DNA of 64,000 nucleotides from Streptococcus sanguinis (GCF_026781265.1 NZ_JAKUVC010000004.1:186001-250000); one strand, 5' to 3'. Shown: positions 18,093 to 26,417, numbered from the stretch's first letter. The notes: generated by a model from the letters alone, not told the origin. Program-made: numbers and translations.

Positions 18093-18941
18093 ATGACACG
18101 AAAAATTGCCTTATTATCCGATGTACATGGGAATAGCACAGCCTTGGAAGCAGTACTGGCGGATGCGGAAAGCCAGCAAGTGACAGATTATTGGTTTTTG
18201 GGGGACTTGCTCCTGCCAGGAACTGGTCGCAGAAATATCTTAGATAGGATGGAGCAGCTGCAGATCAGCCTCCAGGTCAGAGGGAATTGGGAAGACAGTC
18301 TCTGGCATGCCCTGCACCAAAAGTTAGACTTGACACGTCCCAGCCATCTCTACCTGACCAGGCTCTGCCATTTTGTCCTAGAGGAAATCCGTCCTGAAGA
18401 GATTGACCGTATGCAGGAACTTCCTCTGCAGCTCCTGACAGAAGTAGAGGGATTGAAGATTGCGGTTAGCCACCATCTGCCCGATAAGAATTGGGGGCGG
18501 GAGCTGATTCATATTGGCGAGCAGAGTGATTTCGACCGACTTTTTGAGGGGAATGACTGCGCTGTCGCTGTTTATGGTCATATTCACCAGCAGTTTCTTC
18601 GTTATGGGACTAAGGGTCAGCTGATTATCAATCCCGGCTCTATTGGTCAGCCATTCTTTCTTGTTTCAGCTTTGCGTCAGGACTTGCGAGCCCAGTATGC
18701 CATTTTAGAGATAGATGAGACGGGTCTGGCTGATGTCGACCTTCGGCGCGTGGCCTATGATGTGGAGCAGGAGCTGAGATTGGCTCGGGAGCTCCACTTG
18801 CCTTACTATGAGATTTATCAGGAAAGTTTGGTCAATGGTATCCACCATACCCATAACCACGACCTGCTACTGGAAATCAGTGAGCGGGAAGGCTATGCAG
18901 ATGAGATTGCATCTTTCTTAAAGTCCAGTCGTAACTCTTGA
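18093..18941 (+). CDS. calcineurin-like metallophosphoesterase
   Basis: This is a two-metal phosphoesterase of the YfcE/MJ0936-like group. Metal-binding motifs occur in order: DVHGN (near residue 10), FLGDLL, RGNWED, a histidine in SHHLP, and YGHIHQQ with the final GxH. Length is 282, longer than the minimal YfcE fold; the C-terminal 70 residues are of unknown role. An extended -10 (TTGATATAAT, 18053-18062) precedes it. The substrate is unknown. Confidence 0.85.
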   Translation: MTRKIALLSDVHGNSTALEAVLADAESQQVTDYWFLGDLLLPGTGRRNILDRMEQLQISLQVRGNWEDSLWHALHQKLDLTRPSHLYLTRLCHFVLEEIRPEEIDRMQELPLQLLTEVEGLKIAVSHHLPDKNWGRELIHIGEQSDFDRLFEGNDCAVAVYGHIHQQFLRYGTKGQLIINPGSIGQPFFLVSALRQDLRAQYAILEIDETGLADVDLRRVAYDVEQELRLARELHLPYYEIYQESLVNGIHHTHNHDLLLEISEREGYADEIASFLKSSRNS

Positions 18942-18966
18942 AGTTACACCATTTTTGAGATATAAT
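18938..18966 (+). promoter_or_regulatory. promoter of the Rrf2 regulator gene
   Basis: TTGAAG (18938-18943), a 17-base spacer and TATAAT (18961-18966). The -35 box overlaps the stop of the phosphoesterase gene. Confidence 0.75.
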
Positions 18967-18997
18967 AGTGAGAGAAAATGATGAGGGAGGAGAAAAA

Positions 18998-19447
18998 ATG
19001 CAGATTTCTAGCCGTTTTACCATTGCCACCCATATGCTGATTGTACTGGCTTTGGAGGGAAAAAAACAAAAACTGACAAGTGATATTCTTGCTAACAGTG
19101 TTGGCGTCAATCCAGTTATTATCCGTAAGACCCTATCCCAGCTCAAGAATACTGGGATGATTACCGTTGCTCGTGGGACTGGAGGAGCAGAGATTGCCAA
19201 AGATTTGAAAGACATTAGCCTGTTGGACGTCTATAGTGCGGTTGAGTGTCTAGGCAAGAGCGGCCAGCTCTTTAGCTTTCATGACAAGCCCAATCCAGAC
19301 TGTCCTATCGGCAAGAACATTCACAATGTCTTAGATGACCGATTGGCGGCTATTCAGGCAGCCATGGAAGCTGAATTGGCTCAGACCAGTCTTGACGAGG
19401 TCGTCGCAGCAACCGAAAAAGAAATTAAAGAACAATCTGTTTCCTAG
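18998..19447 (+). CDS. Rrf2 family transcriptional regulator
   Basis: This is a winged-helix Rrf2 protein of 149 residues. The N-terminus MQISSRFTIATHML and the helix-turn-helix around ILANSVGVNPVIIRKTLSQL are characteristic. It carries a single Cys pair at best (CLGKSGQ and CPIGKNI), not the three-Cys cluster of IscR or NsrR, so it resembles the YwnA-like, redox- or electrophile-sensing group. ATG 18998 follows GGGAGGAG. The downstream VOC gene has two 19-bp repeats around its promoter, which makes this protein a likely, unproven, regulator of it. Confidence 0.88.
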   Translation: MQISSRFTIATHMLIVLALEGKKQKLTSDILANSVGVNPVIIRKTLSQLKNTGMITVARGTGGAEIAKDLKDISLLDVYSAVECLGKSGQLFSFHDKPNPDCPIGKNIHNVLDDRLAAIQAAMEAELAQTSLDEVVAATEKEIKEQSVS

Positions 19448-19467
19448 TGAGCAGATTGTTTTTTTTG
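19432..19467 (+). terminator. terminator of the Rrf2 gene
   Basis: ACAATCTG (19432-19439) / CAGATTGT (19452-19459) followed by a run of T. The left arm and loop include the last codons and stop of the Rrf2 gene. Confidence 0.8.
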
Positions 19468-19485
19468 GTGAATAATATCCCAAGA

Positions 19486-19504
19486 TGTAATTATTGACAT
19501 TACA
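19486..19504. promoter_or_regulatory. operator 1 of the VOC gene
   Basis: TGTAATTATTGACATTACA is an inverted repeat (TGTAAT-N7-ATTACA) that contains the -35 box TTGACA (19494-19499). Confidence 0.65.
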
Positions 19505-19521
19505 TTAATATGTGCTATACT
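19494..19521 (+). promoter_or_regulatory. promoter of the VOC (CatE-like) gene
   Basis: TTGACA (19494-19499), a 16-base spacer and TATACT (19516-19521) with an extended TGC. It is sandwiched between two inverted repeats. The leader of about 150 bases contains no convincing gene. Confidence 0.8.
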
Positions 19522-19527
19522 AATAGA

Positions 19528-19546
19528 TGTAACAAAAATAATTACA
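19528..19546. promoter_or_regulatory. operator 2 of the VOC gene
   Basis: TGTAACAAAAATAATTACA shares the TGTAA-N9-TTACA arms and the 19-bp size with operator 1 and begins 6 bases after the -10 box, at the expected transcription start. Confidence 0.65.
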
Positions 19547-19678
19547 ATTTAAATAAATCTTCGGAGCAAATGGAGATGTGGAAAACCATATCAAGGAACG
19601 TATTTCTACTTTGAGAAAATAAAAAAAGATTGAGCAGGAGCACTGCAGACATTTAAAATTAAAGAGAGGAGAAAAAAC

Positions 19679-20536
19679 ATGACTTTTGAATACGAAAGCA
19701 AGATTTATCTAGGAGAGGTGGCGCTTTATGTAGCTGACCTAGCAAGACAAAGGGATTTTTATCAGCGTGTTTTAGGGCTGGAACTTTTGGAAGAGCAGGA
19801 TGGAGAGGTGACTTTGGGCAGGGACGGACAAGTGTTGGTGAGGCTTTTAGCAACCAGTGATCGGCAGTCCGTTAAGTCGGCTTACGGTCTTTATCATCTG
19901 GCACTCTTACTTCCAAGCCGTCAAGCTTTGGCGGATATCCTTAAGCATTTATCAGAAAATAAAGTTCCTATGGTTGGAGGAGCTGATCACGGTTATAGTG
20001 AAGCCATTTATCTGGAGGACCCAGAAGGCAACGGCATTGAACTTTATCGGGACAAGCCTCAGGCTGATTGGGATATTCGAGAAGATGGTCGCATTATCGG
20101 AGTGACGGAAGCGCTCGCGGCTCAAGAAATCTATGAACTGGGTCAGGAAGTCCAACCGTTTAGTATTGCTGAAGGCACTCGTATGGGCCATGTCCATCTA
20201 TCTGTGAAAAATAGCAGAGCGGCCAGTCATTTTTACCAAAAGCTTCTAGGCTTGGAGGACAAATTTTCTGTACCTTCTGCTAGCTGGCTGGCCTCCGGAA
20301 ACTACCATCACCATTTAGCCGTCAATGAATGGGGAGGTTCTCACTTGAATCATCGCCAACCTAAACAACAGGGACTAGCCTATTTTGAGGCACAAGTAGA
20401 AGGAAAAGAAGACCTAATAGCTATTTATGAAAATGCTCTGGAGCTGCAGGCGCCAGTCCGATGGATTAGCTCCCAAGAGCTAGAAGTCACAGACCAAGAT
20501 GGGATTGTGGCTAAAGTTAAGACAAGAGTGGTATAA
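19679..20536 (+). CDS. VOC family protein, CatE-like ring-cleavage dioxygenase
   Basis: This is a 285-residue protein made of two vicinal-oxygen-chelate (glyoxalase-fold) domains, about 8-125 and 165-280, the layout of Bacillus CatE (catechol 2,3-dioxygenase). Likely metal ligands are histidines in LYHLALLLP and GHVHLSVK and Glu in NGIELYRD. The family detoxifies catechols and quinones. An AGAGAGGAG ribosome site precedes ATG. The double operator upstream points to tight induction, perhaps by electrophiles. The exact substrate is inference. Confidence 0.85.
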   Translation: MTFEYESKIYLGEVALYVADLARQRDFYQRVLGLELLEEQDGEVTLGRDGQVLVRLLATSDRQSVKSAYGLYHLALLLPSRQALADILKHLSENKVPMVGGADHGYSEAIYLEDPEGNGIELYRDKPQADWDIREDGRIIGVTEALAAQEIYELGQEVQPFSIAEGTRMGHVHLSVKNSRAASHFYQKLLGLEDKFSVPSASWLASGNYHHHLAVNEWGGSHLNHRQPKQQGLAYFEAQVEGKEDLIAIYENALELQAPVRWISSQELEVTDQDGIVAKVKTRVV

Positions 20537-20572
20537 TAAGGCATATCAAGAAGCTAAAAGAAAGAAAAAAAT

Positions 20573-21076
20573 ATGTACAAGACTTATTATGCATCACCGA
20601 TTGGTCGGATTCTCATCTTGACAGACGCAAATGCCTTGCTGGGACTTTGGCTTGAGGATCAGAAATATTTTGGGGCAGGCTACGATTTGGAGCAAGCGCA
20701 ACAGGAAGAGACAGAAGTCAGCCGACGCGTCTCTGCTTGGTTGGATGCTTATTTTAAGGGAGAAAATCCCGCGACAGATGAGATTCCATTGGCACCTCAA
20801 TTGACTGAGTTTAGAAGCAAGGTTTTGACAGTGCTCCAGAAGATTCCCTACGGTCAGACGGCTACTTATTCAGACATTCTACGAGAATTACAAGCTGAGT
20901 ACGGTAAGATTGGCTCGGCCAGAGCAGTGGGTGGCGCCATTGGGCACAATCCTATTTCCATTATAATTCCCTGTCATCGGATTGTCGGAAGCGACGGCAA
21001 ACTGACCGGTTATGCCGGCGGTCTTGATAAAAAAGCCTTTTTGTTGAAACTAGAGGCAGGGGAGAAAACTGAATAA
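20573..21076 (+). CDS. ogt: methylated-DNA--protein-cysteine S-methyltransferase
   Basis: This is a suicidal repair protein that moves the methyl group from O6-methylguanine to its own Cys. The active site IPCHRIVGSDG is visible around residues 134-144, with the upstream helix RAVGGAIGHNP. Length is 167, a typical Ogt. An extended -10 (TGGTATAAT, ending 20537) straddles the stop of the VOC gene, so it may have its own promoter as well as read-through. The ribosome site is weak (AAAGAAAG). Confidence 0.93.
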   Translation: MYKTYYASPIGRILILTDANALLGLWLEDQKYFGAGYDLEQAQQEETEVSRRVSAWLDAYFKGENPATDEIPLAPQLTEFRSKVLTVLQKIPYGQTATYSDILRELQAEYGKIGSARAVGGAIGHNPISIIIPCHRIVGSDGKLTGYAGGLDKKAFLLKLEAGEKTE

Positions 21077-21088
21077 ATCTTTCTACTC

Positions 21089-21124
21089 AAGACTTTTACC
21101 ATTTTACTGGTAAGAGTCTTTTTT
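21089..21124 (+). terminator. terminator after ogt
   Basis: Stem AAGACTTTTACCA / TGGTAAGAGTCTT (one G-T pair), a TTTTAC loop and six T. Confidence 0.85.
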
Positions 21125-21142
21125 ACGTACAGCAATAAACTA

Positions 21143-21185
21143 AAAATCCCCTTTGTCATCTGTTGTAAGTGACAAAGGGGATTTT
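21143..21185. terminator. bidirectional terminator, end of the siderophore operon
   Basis: A perfect 16-bp stem AAAATCCCCTTTGTCA (21143-21158) / TGACAAAGGGGATTTT (21170-21185). It lies 3 bases after the esterase stop on the minus strand, and AAAA/TTTT flanks let it act both ways. Confidence 0.85.
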
Positions 21186-21187
21186 CA

Positions 21188-21880
21188 TTAGTCAATATGC
21201 CATTGTGTAGCCAGCCAGTCGGCAAAGGCAGCATAGCGCTCTTTGAGAGCTTCATGATGCCCGTAAGGGTCAAAGACGGAGCAGGTGGTAAGGATTCCTT
21301 TCTGAATCAAGCGATGAATTTCTGCAGCATAAAAAGGAGCTTTGGAAAGTCGGTTCGAGTGATTCGCGCCTTCTGTCTTCCCATTCTGCAAATAGACTAG
21401 ATAGTCCTTATTTTTCAACTCCTGTGTCCGACAATAGTCGGTGAAACCTGGGTACCAAAAGGAACCGCAGATAGAAAAGACACAGGGAACTTCGCAGACA
21501 CTATAGAGACTGTAAGCAGCCGCTAGTCCACCGAGAGAGTAGCCACCATAGGCAATTCTCTTGTCATCCAGTAGGTAGTGCTGTCTGATTTCGGCTAATA
21601 TACCGTTGAATAGTTTCTGATGGTAGCTATCCGCTTCGCCGCCAAAATCAGGATTGCCAGGCTTTAGAGCATTGGCTTTCCAGGGTGTATAATCGTCCAG
21701 CCTGTTGTTTGATATCAGTCCGATCAAGATTACTGATGGAGAAAGCTTGCTTAGGTAGTTTATCTGTCCATCATTTAGTAAGATTGCTGGATAAGGTCGT
21801 AATCCGTCATAATCTTGGGGCAGGGCAATATCGACAGTGATACCCTCCCAGACAAAGGTCTTATTTATTGATAAAGTCAT
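21188..21880 (-). CDS. putative esterase next to an iron-siderophore transporter
   Basis: This is an alpha/beta hydrolase of the esterase D / enterochelin esterase superfamily, 230 residues. The nucleophile motif GGYSLGG is visible near residue 114, with a conserved GSFWYPGF oxyanion-side segment and a late YGHHE histidine. No signal peptide is seen, so it is cytosolic. Its start overlaps the end of the binding protein gene by 20 bases and it is last in the operon. Siderophore hydrolases of this family (Fes, IroE, BesA) release iron inside cells, so a xenosiderophore hydrolase is the best inference. Confidence 0.8.
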   Translation of the reverse strand: MTLSINKTFVWEGITVDIALPQDYDGLRPYPAILLNDGQINYLSKLSPSVILIGLISNNRLDDYTPWKANALKPGNPDFGGEADSYHQKLFNGILAEIRQHYLLDDKRIAYGGYSLGGLAAAYSLYSVCEVPCVFSICGSFWYPGFTDYCRTQELKNKDYLVYLQNGKTEGANHSNRLSKAPFYAAEIHRLIQKGILTTCSVFDPYGHHEALKERYAAFADWLATQWHID

Positions 21881-22889
21881 TGATTTTCTCGAGTGAGTCG
21901 ATTACAGCAGGACCGTAATCCATGAACTCATCATAGGAGATGGTCATGATTTTCTGGTTCTTAACCGCTGGGACATCTTCCAGAACTGGATTGGCTTTTA
22001 TTAGATCAACGGCTTGCTCATCCATGGCCTTGTTGCGGTCGCTGGTTACGTAGATGATGACTTCTGGATCCATAGAGACCAGATTTTCCAAGGTCAAGTC
22101 AGAGGTTCCAGTCGCTACATTGGTATAGCCGAGCTGGTTAAGCAGGCTCTCCTGCAGGGCAGATTTATAAGCACCGAAAGTCTCATCGTTGTAGGCACAC
22201 ATGATGAGCGCTTTTTTCTTTTCGCCTTGGCTAGTCTTATTGGTCTTCTTGACACTGTCAATTCTTGCCTGCAGCTGGTCGGCATACTGATTGGCCTTGT
22301 CTTGGACATTAAAAATAGTTCCTATATTCTTGACATCTTCAACGATATTGCCTAGGTCTTGCTTGGTATTGGACAGGGAAGCCTTCTGTGTATAGACAGG
22401 GATTTTATTTTCATTCCAGGCACTGACTGTCCCCAGAGACTTCTCGGAAAACATCATGTTTCGGCCAAGAAGAGCATCTGGCTCATAGGATAGCACAGTT
22501 TCTTGTGATACGGTTTTCTTGTCGCCGACTTGCGGAATGGTTGTAATATCAGCCTTGTATTTATCTGTGACATCATTGTCTGGATTGAGCATGCCAACAA
22601 TCTTGTCTTTCAATCCTAGTTCAATCAAGATTTCGGTCGTCGAAAGGTTGTTGGTGATGACCTTTTCCGGTGCCTTTTCAAAGACCTGATCAATCTCCTT
22701 GCCTTCGGCATCGTAAGTTTTGATTGTCACTGGATATTTTGTCTCTGCTGTGCTCTTTTTCGCGCTTTCAGTTTTGGAGGAAGATTGTGAAGCTGAGCTT
22801 TCATTCGTGCTCTCCTTAGATGAAGAATTGCAGGCTGCCATTGTCAGTGCAGCAGTTGCGACGAGTAAGATACTAAGTGTTTTTTTCAT
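21861..22889 (-). CDS. iron-siderophore ABC transporter substrate-binding lipoprotein
   Basis: This is a FepB/FhuD-type cluster A-III binding protein of 342 residues, tethered outside the membrane. The signal peptide ends in lipobox LTMAAC (Cys20), followed by a serine/lysine-rich linker (about 21-48). The ligand domain has the KVITNNLSTTEILIELG start typical of periplasmic-binding family PF01497. It lies in an operon with one permease, one ATPase and an esterase. Haem or cobalamin ligands are not excluded, but the esterase favours a ferric siderophore. Confidence 0.9.
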   Translation of the reverse strand: MKKTLSILLVATAALTMAACNSSSKESTNESSASQSSSKTESAKKSTAETKYPVTIKTYDAEGKEIDQVFEKAPEKVITNNLSTTEILIELGLKDKIVGMLNPDNDVTDKYKADITTIPQVGDKKTVSQETVLSYEPDALLGRNMMFSEKSLGTVSAWNENKIPVYTQKASLSNTKQDLGNIVEDVKNIGTIFNVQDKANQYADQLQARIDSVKKTNKTSQGEKKKALIMCAYNDETFGAYKSALQESLLNQLGYTNVATGTSDLTLENLVSMDPEVIIYVTSDRNKAMDEQAVDLIKANPVLEDVPAVKNQKIMTISYDEFMDYGPAVIDSLEKINDFINK

Positions 22890-22944
22890 ATTGCCTTCCT
22901 TTCTTGGGCTTGGAGCTTCTATAGATAATGCTGAAAACAGACTC

Positions 22945-23700
22945 TTATAGATACTGAATCATGGCCTGTCGATCCTTGGTCCAGATTACTTTGCTCTGAA
23001 TACCGTAAACGGCTTGCAGTGAATCATGGGTGATGGCCTCCTTTGGAGCACCTTGGTATGCAATCTCACCTCCTTTCATGAGGTACAAATAGTCTGAATA
23101 CCGACAAGCCAGTTGGATATCGTGTAAAACAGCCAAAACATTGATGTTCAGGTCTTTCACGATACGCAGCATATCCAGCTGGTATTTGACATCCAGATGA
23201 TTGGTCGGCTCGTCTAGGAGCAGTAGGCTTGGCTGCTGAGCCAAAGCACGTGCCAGCAAGACTCTCTGCTTCTCACCACCGGACAGGGATAGATAGGTTC
23301 GCTCTCCCTTATCCAGCATGCCCACCTGTCTCAAGGCATGACGGACGAGGGCATAGTCTTTTTCGCTCTCTTTTTGAAAAAGGGACAGATGTGGCGTTCT
23401 GCCCAGCATGACGATTTCTTGGACAGTGCAGTCAAATTGAAGATGGTTAAACTGAGTTACAACGGCTATTTTCTGGGCTGCTTTTTTTATGCTGACCTGT
23501 TCAAGCGGCCTACCGTTTAGATAAATGTCCCCGCTGTCAGGTTTGATTTGGCGGTAGATGGTTTTGAGTAAACTAGTTTTGCCGCTTCCGTTGGGCCCTA
23601 AAATGGTGTGAAACTGATTTCCCTCGACCGTGAGTGAAATTCCTCTTAAGATTTCTTTTTGGCCGACAGCATAGTGGATATTTTGGCAAGTTAAATCCAT
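22945..23700 (-). CDS. iron-siderophore ABC transporter ATP-binding protein
   Basis: This is a FecE/FhuC-like ATPase of 251 residues. Walker A GPNGSGKTS, signature LSGGEKQRVLLARA and Walker B LLLLDEPTNHLD are all visible; the NHLD ending is typical of the BtuD/FhuC family. It begins one base after the permease stop on the minus strand, so the two are co-translated. The gene order is permease, ATPase, binding protein, esterase. Confidence 0.93.
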   Translation of the reverse strand: MDLTCQNIHYAVGQKEILRGISLTVEGNQFHTILGPNGSGKTSLLKTIYRQIKPDSGDIYLNGRPLEQVSIKKAAQKIAVVTQFNHLQFDCTVQEIVMLGRTPHLSLFQKESEKDYALVRHALRQVGMLDKGERTYLSLSGGEKQRVLLARALAQQPSLLLLDEPTNHLDVKYQLDMLRIVKDLNINVLAVLHDIQLACRYSDYLYLMKGGEIAYQGAPKEAITHDSLQAVYGIQSKVIWTKDRQAMIQYL

Positions 23701-23701
23701 A

Positions 23702-24748
23702 TCAGTTGCTTATCTCCTTTCGGCTTTTGGCTACAATGTAGATAAAGAAGGGTGCGCCTACCAAAGCGGTGAAGATCCCAATCGGCAGCTCGGCATTTTT
23801 AACCAAAATTCGAGCTAAAACATCTGCCCAGACAAGAAAGAGTGAGCCGAGCAGGGTAGCGATAGGAAAGAGCCTTTTGTAGTTGGTACCGACTAATCTG
23901 CGAGCAATATGAGGAGTGAATAGTCCGACGAAGCCGATAATACCGCAGCAGGCAACCAGCACCGCAGTCATTATTGCGACAACTGTGATATAGAGGAACC
24001 AGTAAAAACGCAGAGGGACTCCCAGTGTCAAAGCTGCTTCGTCACCCATCATCATAGTATTGAAAATACGATACTGGGAACAGAAAAACAAAAAGGAGAA
24101 ACCAACAACAAGAGCCGGCAAGGCAAGGTCTGACCAAGAAGTTCCAGCCAGTGAGCCCATTGTCCAGAACTTGATTGTCATAAGGCTGTCAGCATTGGCA
24201 CCGACGGAAATGATAAAGTTGGAAAAAGCGATAAAGAGGGCATTTACAACTGTTCCTGATAAAATCAGACTGCTTGTCGTCATTTTTCCCTGCATGAATG
24301 CAATAAAAAGGACCACTGCAGATGCCAGAATGGCTCCTATAAAGGCACCTGTGCCAGTAATGGATTTGAGCCCTAAGATAATGCTTAGTGTGGCTCCGAA
24401 TGTTGCACCCGCTGAAATTCCTAGGATATAAGGCTCTGCGATGGGATTATTGACAGTAGATTGCATGACGCTGCCACAGACAGACAGCCCAGCACCAGCT
24501 AGTATTCCTAAGAGCACTCTTGGAACCCGCATGTTCCAAACAATAGCGATTGTGGACGGAGATAGTTTGCCTGTGCCGAGGTAAAAACCAAGCTTGCTGA
24601 AAATAATCTGGTAAGTATCTTGTATGTCAATAGTAACTGATCCCAAAGAAACAGCTAAAAAGAGGGAACAAGCCAGAAAAATGGTGAGAAGCAAGAGCAG
24701 GCAGATATAGCGAGAAAAACCGTGATTTTCTGACCTTTTGAAGAGCAT
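23702..24748 (-). CDS. FecCD/BtuC family iron transporter permease
   Basis: This is a membrane permease of 348 residues with about ten hydrophobic helices. FecCD motifs are visible: MRVPRVLLGILAGAGLSVCG, NPIAEPYILGISAGA and GFVGLFTPHIARRLVG. Only one permease gene is present, so the importer would be a homodimer. AAGGAGG precedes the ATG. It is the first gene of the iron operon, behind a good minus-strand promoter. Confidence 0.93.
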   Translation of the reverse strand: MLFKRSENHGFSRYICLLLLLTIFLACSLFLAVSLGSVTIDIQDTYQIIFSKLGFYLGTGKLSPSTIAIVWNMRVPRVLLGILAGAGLSVCGSVMQSTVNNPIAEPYILGISAGATFGATLSIILGLKSITGTGAFIGAILASAVVLFIAFMQGKMTTSSLILSGTVVNALFIAFSNFIISVGANADSLMTIKFWTMGSLAGTSWSDLALPALVVGFSFLFFCSQYRIFNTMMMGDEAALTLGVPLRFYWFLYITVVAIMTAVLVACCGIIGFVGLFTPHIARRLVGTNYKRLFPIATLLGSLFLVWADVLARILVKNAELPIGIFTALVGAPFFIYIVAKSRKEISN

Positions 24749-24799
24749 CCAGACCTCCTTAACAGAAAAGATTAGAATTTTTAGACAATTTCATAAAAA

Positions 24800-24828
24800 A
24801 TTATAACATTTTTAAATCAGAAGGGCAA
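24800..24828 (-). promoter_or_regulatory. promoter of the iron-siderophore operon
   Basis: Read on the minus strand: TTGCCC (24828-24823), a 17-base spacer, TATAAT (24805-24800) with TG one base upstream. I see no clear Fur/PerR box. Confidence 0.65.
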
Positions 24829-25017
24829 GAAGGGATAAAAAGCTTCTGATATGACAAGGTTTAATGACGCTTTATCTTTTCAGTGATGAAATCATCTTGC
24901 TGGTGTAAGAACTGGATAGTGAGGAGTAATTTATTTCTTCGGAACGTCTCGAGAGACGACTTCATTGGAGAAAAGTGGGTGAACCTAAATGACTTAGTAT
25001 AATTACTAGGAAACAAG

Positions 25018-25049
25018 AAAAAACGACAGAAATTTTTCTATCGTTTTTT
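25018..25049. terminator. terminator downstream of pepQ
   Basis: AAAAAACGA (25018-25026) / TCGTTTTTT (25041-25049) with further AGA/TCT pairs across one mismatch. A-rich and T-rich arms allow action in both directions; on the minus strand it lies about 125 bases past pepQ. Confidence 0.7.
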
Positions 25050-25172
25050 GAAATTATAAATGCGTAAGGACTAAGATAGCTATAAAGATGTTTAACAATG
25101 ATAGCTCAAAGAACCAGAAGTCCTTTGCCAAGCCCAATAATTATTCAAGAAATAACATAGGCTTATAAAATT

Positions 25173-26261
25173 CTATTCAAAATATAACAAGTCCTTGCTA
25201 GTTTCGGTGAAGAGTTCAAAACCATTCTTAGTGACATGGCCGCAGTCTTCGATGCGGACACCGACCTTACCAGGGATGTAAATACCAGGCTCAACAGAGA
25301 AGCACATGCCTTCTTCGATGACCATGTCGTTGCCTTCCATGATGGATGGAAATTCGTGAACATCCATACCGATACCATGGCCGAGGCGGTGGTTGAAATA
25401 TTCACCATAGCCAGCTTTTTCGATGACTTGCCGAGCGGCGCGATCTACTTCATGAGCTGTGACACCTGGCTTGATAAAGTTAAGAGCAGCTTGCTGGGCT
25501 TCCAATGTCAGATGGTAGATATCTTTTTTGAACTGGTCCGGCTGGCCGACAGCAACGGTCCGTGTCATATCGCTGGCATAGCCATTAACCATGCAGCCAA
25601 GGTCAAAGAGCAGGAGGGCGTTATTTTCGACTTTATTTGCTCCAGGAATACCGTGCGGATTAGCTGCATTATTTCCCGTCAGCACCATAGTTTCAAAGCT
25701 CATCTCATAGCCTTCTCGCTTGATAGCAAAGTCAATCTGAGCGATGATATCAGTTTCGGTATTGTCAAGTGAGATATTGTCAAAACCGATATTGACAGAC
25801 TTGTCAGCATATTGCCCAGCTACCAGCATTTTCTGGATTTCATCGGCAGACTTAATCAGGCGCAAGCGGTTGACGTAAGGTGTCAGGTTGGCAAATTCTG
25901 CAGTTTCAAAGACAGTTTTCAATCCATGATATTTGGTCAAAATCAAGTTATCAAACTCAAGAGCGACAGTCTTGAAGGAGTGAGCTGGAAGGGCAGCTTT
26001 AATCTTCTGCCAAGGATTTTCAGAGTCCATATAGCCAAGGACTGAAAAGGAAACAGAACCTGAAGCACGCTCAACTTCTAAAGCTGGCACGAAGAGCAGG
26101 GGCTCATGGTCAGGATAGACAAACAAAAACATCTGCCGCTCATGCGGGTCGCTGTAGAAACCAGTCAGATAATTGATAGTGACTGGATCAGACAGAACAG
26201 CAGCATCTAGCTTCTCATTCTCGAGATAGTGGGTGATTTGTTGGATTTTTGTCATGGTCAC
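25173..26261 (-). CDS. pepQ: Xaa-Pro dipeptidase (prolidase)
   Basis: This is a cytosolic M24 metallopeptidase that cleaves X-Pro dipeptides. An N-terminal creatinase-like domain (1-125) is followed by the pita-bread domain. Metal ligands are visible in LLFDLGCMVNGYASDMTRT (two Asp), HRLGHGIGMDVHE (His), EEGMCFSVEPG (Glu) and GVRIEDCG (Glu). Length is 362. It is divergent from ccpA, the arrangement conserved in lactic acid bacteria. AAAGAAGG precedes the ATG. Confidence 0.95.
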   Translation of the reverse strand: MTMTKIQQITHYLENEKLDAAVLSDPVTINYLTGFYSDPHERQMFLFVYPDHEPLLFVPALEVERASGSVSFSVLGYMDSENPWQKIKAALPAHSFKTVALEFDNLILTKYHGLKTVFETAEFANLTPYVNRLRLIKSADEIQKMLVAGQYADKSVNIGFDNISLDNTETDIIAQIDFAIKREGYEMSFETMVLTGNNAANPHGIPGANKVENNALLLFDLGCMVNGYASDMTRTVAVGQPDQFKKDIYHLTLEAQQAALNFIKPGVTAHEVDRAARQVIEKAGYGEYFNHRLGHGIGMDVHEFPSIMEGNDMVIEEGMCFSVEPGIYIPGKVGVRIEDCGHVTKNGFELFTETSKDLLYFE

Positions 26262-26336
26262 AACCTTCTTTCTATGCCTCTATTTTGGCAAAAAATGTCA
26301 AAAAAAGCAAGACTTTTCAAAAACTTATCAAAATAC

Positions 26337-26351
26337 TTGAAAGTGTTTACA
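26337..26351 (+). promoter_or_regulatory. probable cre site in the ccpA promoter
   Basis: TTGAAAGTGTTTACA differs from WTGNAANCGNWNNCW at one position (T in place of the C of CG). It covers the -35 box, which suggests CcpA autorepression. Confidence 0.5.
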
Positions 26352-26365
26352 AGAAGTGATAAAAT
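26337..26365 (+). promoter_or_regulatory. ccpA promoter
   Basis: The -35 TTGAAA (26337-26342), a 17-base spacer and -10 TAAAAT (26360-26365). A further palindrome TGAAAA-CGATA-TTTTCA lies at 26382-26398 in the leader; its spacing does not match a normal cre. Confidence 0.75.
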
Positions 26366-26417
26366 GATGAATGTAGGAAAGTGAAAACGATATTTTCAAT
26401 AGAAGAAAGGAAACTAT

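Larger units (their letters stand above)
24749..25172. other. intergenic region iron operon-pepQ (424 bp)
   Basis: It holds the iron-operon promoter (24800-24828) and a terminator for pepQ (25018-25049). Between them there is a small hairpin CGTCTC/GAGACG near 24946-24959, but no gene with a ribosome site and no recognisable gene remnant. Confidence 0.5.

Noticed and set aside
19560..19622. Open stretch in the VOC leader encoding a plausible-looking C-terminus (GANGDVENHIKERISTLRK)
   Set aside because: It has no start codon and is preceded by a stop; 20 codons are too few to call a gene remnant.
24943..24960. Hairpin CGTCTC-GA-GAGACG in the iron operon-pepQ gap as a regulator site
   Set aside because: A short 6-bp stem with a two-base loop, far from promoters; expected by chance.
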